Positions 23,279 through 31,226 of a DNA stretch of 35,450 bases are shown here, piece by piece (position 1 is the stretch's first letter; the number at the start of each line of letters is the position of its first letter). Both the position numbers and the translations under genes were made by a program. The notes below the pieces were generated by a model, which worked only from the letters and a program-made list of their open reading frames with translations, ran no database searches and was not told the DNA's origin. This DNA is from Candidatus Brevibacterium intestinavium. GTDB lineage: Bacteria; Actinomycetota; Actinomycetes; Actinomycetales; Brevibacteriaceae. The DNA is taken from the NCBI GenBank assembly GCA_019117545.1, contig DWZN01000238.1:1-35450 (forward strand), in the 5' to 3' direction.

Positions 23279-24583
23279 ATGGACGTCGACACCGCCGGGC
23301 ACCCATCGCAGGGCCCCGATCCGCTGACCGAGATCGGCGGGTTCGGCGAGCTCCTGCGCAGCCTCGAAGTCGGTGGGACGGAGGCGGAGACGCTGGCGCG
23401 GATCACCGCGCTCGAAGAGCTCAAGGCCACCATCGCCTCCGCACAGGCGCGTGAGGCCGTGGCCTTCGAGCGGCTGCGCGTCGAACGCGATCGCCTCAAC
23501 CGGGTGCCCGCCCGTGACTGCGGCGTCCGCGCCGGCGACGAGGTCGGACTGGCCAAGCGGGTCTCTCCCGGTTCGGGACGGAAGTTCCTGAGCACGGCCC
23601 GCACGGTCGTGACCGGCCTGCCCAACACCTTCAAGGCGCTGGCGACGGGCTCGATCTCCGAGGACAAGGCTCGGATCATGGTCGAAGAGACCGCCGTGCT
23701 CGGCGCCGCCGACCGCCGCCGGGTCGACTCCAGGATGAAGCGCAGCCTGGGACCGGCCGGGCTGCGCAGCCTGCGCACCGAGGCACGCGCGCTCAGCGCC
23801 GAGATGGACGCCGAGGCGGCCGCGAAGCGGGCTGCGAAAGCAGCGTCGAATCGGCGCGTGAGCCTGACCCCGCTCGAGGACGGAATGGGCCGGATCTCGG
23901 CGATCCTGCCCCTGCCGCAGGCCGTCGCCGCCTTCGAGAGCCTGCGGAGGGCCGCCGAGGCGACCGTCGCCGGCGGTGCGGCGAACGGCCGCAGCCGAGC
24001 GCAGGTGCTCGCCGACACCGTCGTCGAACGGCTGAGCGGTCAGCCCTCGGCCTCCGCCGTGCCGGCGGAGGTCCACCTGGTCGTCGAGGCTGAGTCTCTG
24101 CTCTCGGACGGGCTGGTGCCGGCCTGGCTGCCCGGCTTCGGTCCGCTGCCGGCCAAGACCGCCCGCGAGTTCGTCACCGCGAACGAGGCGCGGGTCCTCA
24201 TCAGCAGACTCTTCACCCGACCCGAAGACGGGCAGCTCGTGGGGATGGAGGCACGGGGCCGGGAATTCACCGGCCGGCTGCGCCAGATGCTCGTCTTCCG
24301 CGACGATGTGTGCCGAACTCCCTGGTGCGATGCGCCCATCCGGCACGCCGACCACGCCGAACCCCATGCCGGGGGAGGACCGACCGAGTGGAACAACGGT
24401 TCGGGACTGTGCGCGGCGTGCAACTTCGCGAAGGAGCACCCCGGCTGGGCCCACGAGGCCACGGCAGAAGGGCTCAAGGTCACCACGCCGAGCGGCCGCA
24501 CCTACACGGTGACGACTCCGGCGCTGGTGCGCCGCATGCGATACCCCGCCCCGAGTGCGGACCGGATGCGGCAGAGTCGATGA
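23279..24583 (+). CDS. DUF222-HNH endonuclease domain protein
   Basis: The 434-residue protein has a long helical DUF222 region (about 20-320) and a C-terminal HNH nuclease domain. The HNH core is well preserved: zinc Cys345, Cys350, Cys378 and Cys381 (CRTPWC ... LCAACN), the Asp358-His359 pair (RHADHAEPHAGGG), and the final His387 (FAKEHPGW). Such proteins occur in many copies in actinobacterial genomes; their role is unknown. The start at ATG 23279 has no ribosome site; one at 23234 is also possible and equally weak, so leaderless translation is likely. The stop overlaps the start of a small downstream gene (ATGA). Confidence 0.85.
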   Translation: MDVDTAGHPSQGPDPLTEIGGFGELLRSLEVGGTEAETLARITALEELKATIASAQAREAVAFERLRVERDRLNRVPARDCGVRAGDEVGLAKRVSPGSGRKFLSTARTVVTGLPNTFKALATGSISEDKARIMVEETAVLGAADRRRVDSRMKRSLGPAGLRSLRTEARALSAEMDAEAAAKRAAKAASNRRVSLTPLEDGMGRISAILPLPQAVAAFESLRRAAEATVAGGAANGRSRAQVLADTVVERLSGQPSASAVPAEVHLVVEAESLLSDGLVPAWLPGFGPLPAKTAREFVTANEARVLISRLFTRPEDGQLVGMEARGREFTGRLRQMLVFRDDVCRTPWCDAPIRHADHAEPHAGGGPTEWNNGSGLCAACNFAKEHPGWAHEATAEGLKVTTPSGRTYTVTTPALVRRMRYPAPSADRMRQSR

Positions 24584-24852
24584 CCGCGGCGGAGGACTGG
24601 CGGATGATGTTCTCCCGGCTCCTCGAACCCGAACGCTGCGACAGCAGCACCTCGGAACCGCCGCCCTTCGAGACCACGGCAGTCGACCCGCCGGTCGAGC
24701 TGTCCGAGCGCCTTCCGCCTCGGCACTGCAGCCGCGGCCCGCGGGACCGTCGCAGCGCCGACCGGCGCCGACGCAGCGGGCACCCGCGGCCGCCGTTCGT
24801 CGGCGCGCCGGTCGAACAGCAGCTGGCGCTCATGATCTTCGGTCCCGACTGA
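24580..24852 (+). CDS. Small hypothetical protein coupled to the HNH gene
   Basis: The 90-residue frame begins with an ATG that overlaps the HNH-gene stop (ATGA, 24580-24583). It is rich in Arg, Pro and Ser in the middle and ends VGAPVEQQLALMIFGPD. I recognise no domain. The stop/start overlap and lack of any better frame argue that it is translated. The low-complexity basic centre suggests a mostly disordered, possibly nucleic-acid-binding peptide. Confidence 0.5.
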   Translation: MTAAEDWRMMFSRLLEPERCDSSTSEPPPFETTAVDPPVELSERLPPRHCSRGPRDRRSADRRRRSGHPRPPFVGAPVEQQLALMIFGPD

Positions 24853-24896
24853 GTCGGTGTCGGATCTGCAACATCGTCGCAACAGCCGACACACGG

Positions 24897-25487
24897 ATGA
24901 CGATCAGAATCGGACCTATGGGCAGGGCAGGCAGAGGCAGCACTCGGACCACGACGACCGAACTCGGGCGACGACTCAGCGTCGTGGCCCGGGTGCTGCC
25001 CGTGGCGACGGTCGCCTGCTGGGCGATCACGATCGTCGTTCCGGTCCTCGACAGCGGTGAGCCCGATTCGCTGCGGATCCGAGTCACCTCGCTCGGCTAC
25101 TCGCCGATCGATATGAACGATCTGGACGAGGCCTACCTTCTGCTGTGGGCCGTCGTCCTCATCGTCGCGGTCACGGCGTGGCTGCTCGAGGCCTCCAGAT
25201 GGTGGTCGGTGGCTGCGATCGTCCTCGGCACCGTGCTGAGCCTGCGGCTGCTCCAGATGATCGTCGATCCGCCCTACCTGGTGTGGGAGGGCCAGACCTC
25301 CTCGGGGACGCCGACCGGCGGCATGGAGGTCGCCTATCCGGCACTCGGGTTCGGCCTCTGGGTGCTCGGCAGCCTGTGCTTCATCGCCGCCGGAGTCTGC
25401 GGTCTGATCGCCGACGCCCAGCGGACACGCGATAGGCGGCTGCGGATCAAACGCCGCATGCGCAGACCCCATGGGACGGAGGCATAG
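24897..25487 (+). CDS. Predicted four-helix membrane protein, unknown function
   Basis: The 196-residue protein has four hydrophobic segments: VLPVATVACWAITIVVPVL, LLLWAVVLIVAVTAWLL, SVAAIVLGTVLSLRLLQMIV and ALGFGLWVLGSLCFIAAGVCGLIA. A non-cytoplasmic loop lies between the first two and a very basic cytoplasmic tail (RTRDRRLRIKRRMRRPHG) closes it. No family is recognised. ATG 24897 is the first reasonable start after the preceding gene; ATG 24918 is an alternative. It is convergent with the flavin hydroxylase gene, 16 bases away. Confidence 0.7.
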   Translation: MTIRIGPMGRAGRGSTRTTTTELGRRLSVVARVLPVATVACWAITIVVPVLDSGEPDSLRIRVTSLGYSPIDMNDLDEAYLLLWAVVLIVAVTAWLLEASRWWSVAAIVLGTVLSLRLLQMIVDPPYLVWEGQTSSGTPTGGMEVAYPALGFGLWVLGSLCFIAAGVCGLIADAQRTRDRRLRIKRRMRRPHGTEA

Positions 25488-25503
25488 AGGAAGGACCGGC
25501 GGC

Positions 25504-27423
25504 TCAGCCGGAGACTGCCCGGTTGACGGGCTCGAAGACGCCGGCGAAGAAATCGGCGATCTCGGAGTGCGCATCGAGCGGAAAGACGCCGGAGACGTAC
25601 TGGTCGGGACGAACGACGACCACGGCTCCTTCACGGCTGATCCCACGGGCGGCGAAGATGTCGTCATCGGGCAGGGAGGCGTAGATCTTCTCGACGTATT
25701 CGAGGCCGAAGGCCCCCACATGCGGGCGGAAGACCGTCGGAACATCGGGGAACGAGAACTCCGTGTGCTCCTGCTGGTAGATCACGCTGAGCTCGATGAG
25801 GGCATCGAGATCCTCTCCCTCTCGCCGGTACGCGACCAGGGGAGAGCCCGGGTCGGACTCGAGCCAGGACGCCAGGGCCTCGACCTTCGACGCGTCGGCG
25901 GTCGGCGCGGCTCGATCGGCGAAGACGTAGACGCGCCACCGACCATCGGCCCGGGCCTCATGGCCGAGGTGGATGAAGTTCGCATCGCAGCTGCGCTGGA
26001 CCCGCGCGGATTTGAACCGTTTGCCGATCGGGAACCCGGTGGCCAGTGCCTGGTGCCGCGTCGAGGTCGTGATCATCGACTCCGTGTACTCGGTCATGAA
26101 CCCGGCGGGGAATTCCGCGGTCTTGACGTAGAACTCCTCGAGGTAGGTCTTGTCCGGCAGCTCCTCCTGCGGGGTCGCCATCAGCGTCGACCATTCCTTG
26201 TCGAAGTCGATGAGGTTCTTCGCCGTGACCTGACGTTCGGCCGAATAGGTCCGCAGCAGCTCCGTCGACGAGCGACCGGAGATGACCTGACCGAGCTTCC
26301 ACGCGATGTTGAAGCCGTCCTGCATCGACACGTTCATGCCCTGACCGGCCTTCGCCGAGTGGGTGTGGCAGGCGTCTCCGGTGATGAACACGCGCGGGCA
26401 CGGTGAGGCGGGATCGGTCTCATCGGTGTCGTCGAAGGCATCGGTGAGACGGTGACCGACCTCGTAGACCGAATGCCAGGCCACGTTCTTCACATCGAGA
26501 CTGTACGGGGCGATGATGGCGTTCGCCCGGCTGATGATCTCGTCGATGCTCGTCTGGCGCACCCTGCGCGCATCGTCCTCCGGGACCTCGCCGAGGTCGA
26601 CGTACATGCGGAACAGGTGCCCGCCCTCACGCGGGATGTGGAGGATGTTGCCGTGCTTCGACGAGATCGCGCACTTGGTGCGGATATCGGGGAAGTCGGA
26701 GTTCGCGAGCACATCCATCACACCCCAGGCGTGATTGGCCTGGTCTCCGGTCATCTTGCGCCCGATCGACGAGCGCACCTTCGACCGGGCCCCGTCGCAG
26801 CCGACGACGTAGCCGGCCCGGATGGTGCGTTCCTCACCGGCGCGCTCGCCGGCGGTGTAGCGGACGGTGACGGAGACCGGATGATCCGTGGCCGGAGCCT
26901 CGGCGCTGTCGACGACGAGATCGACGAACTCGATGCCGTAGTCGGGAGTGATCCGCCCCGGCGACTGGACGGCGAACTGGGCGAAGTAGTCGAGCACGCG
27001 GGCCTGGTTGACGATGAGGTGCGGGAACTCGCTGATCCCGTGCTCGTCGTCCTTGGGCCGCCCGGTGCGGATGATGTGCTCGGGATTGTCCGGGTCCGGA
27101 TTCCAGAACGACATCTCCGTGATGTGGTAGCCCTCGCGCATGATCTCCTCGGCGAAGCCGAACGCCTGGAACGTCTCGACGGAGCGGGCCTGGATGCCAT
27201 CGGCCTGACCGATGACCAGGCGGGAATCGCGCTTCTCGATCATCCGAGTCCTCACCCCGGGATACTGCGAGAGCTGGGCGGCCGCGATCATTCCGGCCGG
27301 TCCGCTGCCGACGATGAGGACGTCGACCTCATCGGGCAGGTCCTGGTCGCGATCGATGCCGTACCCGGCGGCCTCCTCGATCCGCGGGTCAGCGGACACA
27401 TAGCCGTTCTGATGGAAATGCAT
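25504..27423 (-). CDS. FAD-dependent aromatic hydroxylase (phenol 2-monooxygenase / 3-hydroxybenzoate 4-monooxygenase type)
   Basis: The 639-residue single-component flavoprotein hydroxylase has GSGPAG (39-44) for FAD, the DG motif GCDGARSKVR and the GD motif GDACHTHSAKAGQGMNVSMQDGFNIAWKL, then a C-terminal thioredoxin-like domain typical of the phenol hydroxylase/MobA branch. These enzymes hydroxylate a phenolic ring next to the OH with NAD(P)H and O2. ATG 27423 has GGAGG 5 bases before it; a TTG 39 bases upstream lacks one. Next to a homoprotocatechuate operon with no HpaBC hydroxylase, its product may be homoprotocatechuate from a hydroxyphenylacetate. Protocatechuate formation (MobA activity) is the alternative. 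A site shared with the hpa promoter lies upstream at 27474. Confidence 0.87.
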   Translation of the reverse strand: MHFHQNGYVSADPRIEEAAGYGIDRDQDLPDEVDVLIVGSGPAGMIAAAQLSQYPGVRTRMIEKRDSRLVIGQADGIQARSVETFQAFGFAEEIMREGYHITEMSFWNPDPDNPEHIIRTGRPKDDEHGISEFPHLIVNQARVLDYFAQFAVQSPGRITPDYGIEFVDLVVDSAEAPATDHPVSVTVRYTAGERAGEERTIRAGYVVGCDGARSKVRSSIGRKMTGDQANHAWGVMDVLANSDFPDIRTKCAISSKHGNILHIPREGGHLFRMYVDLGEVPEDDARRVRQTSIDEIISRANAIIAPYSLDVKNVAWHSVYEVGHRLTDAFDDTDETDPASPCPRVFITGDACHTHSAKAGQGMNVSMQDGFNIAWKLGQVISGRSSTELLRTYSAERQVTAKNLIDFDKEWSTLMATPQEELPDKTYLEEFYVKTAEFPAGFMTEYTESMITTSTRHQALATGFPIGKRFKSARVQRSCDANFIHLGHEARADGRWRVYVFADRAAPTADASKVEALASWLESDPGSPLVAYRREGEDLDALIELSVIYQQEHTEFSFPDVPTVFRPHVGAFGLEYVEKIYASLPDDDIFAARGISREGAVVVVRPDQYVSGVFPLDAHSEIADFFAGVFEPVNRAVSG

Positions 27424-27473
27424 GTCAACCTCCGGTTCGTGACACGTCGTCGTGATGCTCAAATACTAACAGT

Positions 27474-27487
27474 TCATATACGATCTG
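27474..27487. promoter_or_regulatory. Shared operator-like site, hydroxylase copy
   Basis: TCATATACGATCTG lies 51 bases upstream of the hydroxylase start and is identical to 28982-28995 in the transporter/hpa promoter. Read on the minus strand its core ATCGTATATGA resembles the ATnGTATACnAT-like palindromes bound by FCD-type GntR regulators. Confidence 0.6.
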
Positions 27488-27508
27488 GCGCGTTCGGGGT
27501 GGCGCCCG

Positions 27509-28900
27509 TCACCGCCCCGTCGTCGCCGTCTCGTCATCGCCGGTCACCGACGCCGCGGCCGCGGACCGGATTCCGATTATCGGGCTGACCGCCTGCTCGT
27601 CCTCGTGGTCGGGGCCCAGCGGGATCCCGGTGCGATCGCGCAGGACCAGGGTGGCGACGAGGGCGAGGACGACCATGATCGCCAGGTACACGGCCACCGA
27701 GGCGGTCGTGCCGGTCGCCGAGACCAGCCCCTTCGCGATGGTCGGGGCGAAGGCGCCGCCGAGGATCGAGCCGATGGCGTAGGAGACCGAGACCCCGGAG
27801 AAGCGGACGCTGGAGGGGAAGAGCTCGGCGTACATCGCCGGCTGCTGGCCGTAGGTGAAGCCGAGGCCGACGGTGAGGACGATCAGTCCCAACAGGAGCA
27901 GTCCCAGGCTGCCGGTGTTGACCAGCGGGAACAGGGAGAAGACGCCGATGAGCAGGAAGACCCAGCCGAGCAGATAGGAGTTCTTGCGCCCGATCCGGTC
28001 CGAGACGGCGCCGGCGAGGATCGTGAAGATCAGCCAGGAGACCGCCGAGGCGGTCACGGCCCACAGCACGGGGCCGCGCTCGAGGCCGATGGGTCCGGCC
28101 GGGTCCGTGGCGTAGTTCTGGATGTAGCCGCCGGTGGTCATGTATCCGGCGGCATTGTTGCCCATGAATACCAGCGAGGCGAGGATGACGAGCAGCCAGT
28201 GGCTGCGCAGCAGCTTGCCCAGCGGGTTCGTCACCTGCTCCTTGCGTTCGGCGATCTCATGGAAGACCGGCGACTCCTCGACGCCGCGGCGGATCCAGTA
28301 GCCGATGAAGACGAGCACGATGGACAGGAAGAAGGGCACCCGCCACCCCCATTCGAGGAAGGCCTCGCCCGGAGCGATCGAGGTCATCAGCGCCAGGACT
28401 CCCGAGGACAGGAGGAGGCCGATCGAGACGCCGATCTGCGGGAAGGATCCGCGCAGCCCGCGGGACCTCTCGTCGGCGTGCTCGACCGCGAGCAGGACCG
28501 CCCCGCCCCATTCGCCGCCGGCCGAGACCCCCTGGATGATGCGCAGGACGATGAGCAGGATCGGGGCGATGGCGCCGGCGGACTCATAGGTCGGCAGGAA
28601 GCCGATGAGTGCGGTGGCCGCGCCCATGGCGATGAGGGTGATGATGAGCACCACCCGGCGGCCGAGCTTGTCGCCGTAGTGACCGGCGAGGAAGGCGCCC
28701 AGTGGGCGGAAGAGGAAGCTGATTCCGACCGTCGCGAAGGCGACCATGGTCGACAGCGTCGAGCCGAGGGGGCCGAAGAAGAGTTCGTTGAAGATCAGCC
28801 CTGAGGCCGCTGCGTAGAGGAAGTAGTCGTACCACTCGATGCTCGTGCCGACGACCGTTGCGAACGCCACCCGGGCCTGGGTGTGCTTCTGTGCTGCCAT
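27509..28900 (-). CDS. MFS transporter, metabolite:H+ symporter (MHS) family
   Basis: This 463-residue protein has about 12 membrane helices. Its N-terminus (ATVVGTSIEWYDYFLYAAASGLIF) and loop 2-3 motif (GHYGDKLGRRVVL) are characteristic of the MHS family (ShiA/KgtP/ProP relatives), as are RIIQGVSAGGEWGGAVLLAVEHA and the loop 8-9 motif GAVSDRIGRKNSYLLG. It carries organic acids with protons. Its place between the aromatic hydroxylase and the divergent hpa operon suggests a hydroxyphenylacetate or related aromatic acid as cargo. The last 45 residues form a polar cytoplasmic tail. Confidence 0.88.
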   Translation of the reverse strand: MAAQKHTQARVAFATVVGTSIEWYDYFLYAAASGLIFNELFFGPLGSTLSTMVAFATVGISFLFRPLGAFLAGHYGDKLGRRVVLIITLIAMGAATALIGFLPTYESAGAIAPILLIVLRIIQGVSAGGEWGGAVLLAVEHADERSRGLRGSFPQIGVSIGLLLSSGVLALMTSIAPGEAFLEWGWRVPFFLSIVLVFIGYWIRRGVEESPVFHEIAERKEQVTNPLGKLLRSHWLLVILASLVFMGNNAAGYMTTGGYIQNYATDPAGPIGLERGPVLWAVTASAVSWLIFTILAGAVSDRIGRKNSYLLGWVFLLIGVFSLFPLVNTGSLGLLLLGLIVLTVGLGFTYGQQPAMYAELFPSSVRFSGVSVSYAIGSILGGAFAPTIAKGLVSATGTTASVAVYLAIMVVLALVATLVLRDRTGIPLGPDHEDEQAVSPIIGIRSAAAASVTGDDETATTGR

Positions 28901-28963
28901 GACTTCTGTGTCCTGTCGTGCGTGTGCGTGTCATCCGGACACCTTCGCTGTGTCCTGGATTAC

Positions 28964-28992
28964 TTGTTCTCGGGAACCGTATCATATACGAT
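28964..28992 (+). promoter_or_regulatory. Promoter of the hpa operon
   Basis: TTGTTC (28964-28969) and TACGAT (28987-28992) are 17 bases apart on the plus strand. The shared palindromic site overlaps the -10, so a bound repressor would block initiation. The transcript would begin near 29000, about 30 bases before the first start codon. Confidence 0.55.
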
Positions 28993-28995
28993 CTG
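28977..28995. promoter_or_regulatory. Shared operator-like site, hpa copy
   Basis: CGTAT-CAT-ATACG (28978-28990) is a perfect 5-bp inverted repeat. The 14 bases TCATATACGATCTG (28982-28995) are repeated exactly upstream of the flavin hydroxylase. The site lies in the intergenic region shared by the MHS transporter and the hpa operon. The FCD-type GntR encoded second in the hpa operon is the best candidate to bind it. Confidence 0.6.
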
Positions 28996-29028
28996 TGGTG
29001 AAGCCAATCGAAATGAGGTGTGAGTTCG

Positions 29029-30513
29029 ATGTCGACTCCTGGTGTTCCCGCCCGTCCGGGCAAGATCATTGCCGTCCATGTGGCCTATGAGTCCCGTGCG
29101 GCCCAGCGCGGGAAGCGGCCCGCACAGCCGTCCTACTTCCTCAAGGCCGGCAGCTCCGTGGCCGCGACGGGGGAGACGATCGAACGGCCGGCGGGGACCT
29201 CGCTGCTGGCCTTCGAGGGCGAGATCGCCGTCGTCATCGGCGCCACCGCCCGCCGCGTCACCGAGGCCGAGGCCTGGTCCCATGTGGCCGGGGTGACCGC
29301 CTCGAACGACTTCGGCCTCTACGATATGAAGGCCGCGGACAAGGGCTCGAATGTGCGCTCGAAGAGCCGGGACGGCTTCACTCCGCTGGGTCCCGAACTC
29401 ATCCCCGCCGCCGAGGCGGGCCCGGACTCCCTGCGCATCCGCACCTGGGTCAACGGCGAGGTGGCCCAGGACGATGGAACGAGCGCCCGGCAGCTGATCT
29501 TCAGCCTGCCGCGGATCATCGCCGATCTCAGTCAGCATCTGAGCCTCGAACCCGATGACGTCATTCTCACCGGGACGCCCGCCGGATCCTCGGTCGTCGC
29601 CCCCGGCGACACGGTCGAGGTCGAGGTCACGGCCACCTCGGCGCAGACAGGGGCGCAGCTGAGCTCCGGACGACTGACGACCACCGTCGTCGAGGGCCCC
29701 GGGGATTTCGATGCCGAGCTCGGCAGCCTCCCGGCGATCGACGAGTCGCTGACCGTCGACGCCTGGGGCTCGCGTGAGGCCGCCGGCCTGGCCCCCGAGC
29801 CCGGCAGCGCCTCAGCCTCCGCCCTGGACGAAGGGCTCGTCGCCAAGCTCACCGAGGCTCCGACCGCGGGGCTGTCGGCTCAGCTGCGGGCGCGGGGACT
29901 CAACAACGTCGTCATCGAGGGCGTGGCCCCTCTGGAGCCGGGCTCGAAGATCGTCGGCACCGCGAAGACCCTGCGCTTCGTGCCCAACCGTGAGGACCTC
30001 TTCAAATCCCACGGCGGCGGCTACAACGCGCAGAAGCGGGCCTTCGACTCCATCAGGCCCGGCGAGGTCGTCGTCATCGAGGCCCGCGGCGAATCGGGGT
30101 CGGGCACACTCGGAGACATCCTCGCCCTGCGGGCGAAGTCGCAGGGCGCCACCGGCGTGATCACCGACGGGGGAGTCCGCGACTCCGCCGAGGTCGCCGG
30201 CATCCTGCCCGTGTTCGCCACCGCCAAGAACCCCGCCGTGCTCGGTCGGCGGCATGTGCCCTGGGAATCGGACGTGGCCGTGGCCTGCGGCAACGCCACC
30301 GTCCTGCCCGGAGACGTGATCGTCGCCGATGACGACGGAGCCATCGTCATCCCCCGCGATCTCGTCGAAGAGGTCGTCGATGCGGCCCTGGCCAAGGAGA
30401 CCGAGGACGGCTGGGTCGCCGAACAGGTCGCGGCCGGCCACCCCATCGAGGGCCTCTTCCCGCCCAAGGGCGAATGGAAGGCGAAGTTCGAGGACTGGAA
30501 GGCCTCACGGTGA
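29029..30513 (+). CDS. Fusion of a fumarylacetoacetate-hydrolase domain and an RraA-like domain (HpaG-position enzyme)
   Basis: The 494-residue protein has two unrelated catalytic domains. The N-terminal half (about 10-225) is a FAH-family domain (LLAFEGEIAVVIG, ASNDFGLYDMK, LPRIIADLSQHLSLEPDDVILTGTPAGSS), the type used by HpaG to isomerise 2-hydroxyhepta-2,4-dienedioate or decarboxylate its precursor. The C-terminal part (about 255-440) is RraA-like, with Asp363-x20-Arg384-Asp385-x2-Glu388, the metal/substrate motif of HMG/CHA aldolases that also decarboxylate oxaloacetate. Classical HpaG has two FAH domains instead. ATG 29029 has GAGGTG 8 bases before it, so it is preferred to GTG 29020. 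It is first in the hpa operon. Confidence 0.85.
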   Translation: MSTPGVPARPGKIIAVHVAYESRAAQRGKRPAQPSYFLKAGSSVAATGETIERPAGTSLLAFEGEIAVVIGATARRVTEAEAWSHVAGVTASNDFGLYDMKAADKGSNVRSKSRDGFTPLGPELIPAAEAGPDSLRIRTWVNGEVAQDDGTSARQLIFSLPRIIADLSQHLSLEPDDVILTGTPAGSSVVAPGDTVEVEVTATSAQTGAQLSSGRLTTTVVEGPGDFDAELGSLPAIDESLTVDAWGSREAAGLAPEPGSASASALDEGLVAKLTEAPTAGLSAQLRARGLNNVVIEGVAPLEPGSKIVGTAKTLRFVPNREDLFKSHGGGYNAQKRAFDSIRPGEVVVIEARGESGSGTLGDILALRAKSQGATGVITDGGVRDSAEVAGILPVFATAKNPAVLGRRHVPWESDVAVACGNATVLPGDVIVADDDGAIVIPRDLVEEVVDAALAKETEDGWVAEQVAAGHPIEGLFPPKGEWKAKFEDWKASR

Positions 30514-31226
30514 GCACCGAGACCTCAGCGCCCGCCGCCGGCAGGACAGACGGCCCGACCTCGCTGAGCAAGGCGGAGGCGGCCTACCGGTGGATCCGCG
30601 AACGCGTCGCCGACCAGACCTACCAGCCCGGGCACAAACTCGTGCTCGCCCAGATCGCGCTCGAGCTCGACACCTCGGTGGTGCCGGTCCGCGAAGCCAT
30701 CCGTCGGCTCGAGGCCGATGGGCTCGTGACCTTCGAACGCAATGTCGGGGCGCGGGTGGCCATGGTCGACCAGGGCTCCTACGCGCAGTCGATGGAGGCC
30801 GTCGCGATCCTCGAAGGTGCGGCCATGGCACAGGCCAGGGACCACCTCGGCGCCGGTGACCTCGAGGAGGCGGAGGCGATCAACGATCGGATGCGGGCGC
30901 TGCTGGCCGACTTCGAGCCCGCCGAATTCACCCGTCTCAACCACGAGTTCCACGAGACGCTGTATCGCCGGTGCCCGAACGAGCGGCTGCGCACCCTGGT
31001 CGGGCTCGAATGGGACCGACTCTCGCATCTGCGCGACTCGACGTTCTCCTTCGTGCCCGAACGCGCCCTCGAATCGGTCGACGAGCATTCCCGCATCGTT
31101 GCCCTCATCCGCGCCCGTGCCTCGGCGCAGGAGATCGAAACCGCCGTGCGCGAGCACCGCTCGGCGACACTGCACAGCTATCAGAACGCCCAATCGGGCA
31201 CACCCTCAGGAAAGGACAAGTCATGA
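30510..31226 (+). CDS. GntR family regulator, FCD subfamily, within the hpa operon
   Basis: The 238-residue regulator has a GntR winged helix (about 25-90; AYRWIRERVADQTYQPGHKLVLAQIALELDTSVVPVREAIRRLEADGLVTF) and an all-helical FCD ligand-binding domain (about 100-225) with the NHEFHETLYRRC and EHSRIVALIRA...EHRSATLHSY metal/ligand helices. Its GTG start overlaps the fusion-gene stop (GTGA) and its stop overlaps the hpaE start (ATGA), so it is tightly coupled. It probably represses the operon from the palindrome at 28978 until a pathway intermediate binds. Confidence 0.9.
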   Translation: MSTETSAPAAGRTDGPTSLSKAEAAYRWIRERVADQTYQPGHKLVLAQIALELDTSVVPVREAIRRLEADGLVTFERNVGARVAMVDQGSYAQSMEAVAILEGAAMAQARDHLGAGDLEEAEAINDRMRALLADFEPAEFTRLNHEFHETLYRRCPNERLRTLVGLEWDRLSHLRDSTFSFVPERALESVDEHSRIVALIRARASAQEIETAVREHRSATLHSYQNAQSGTPSGKDKS

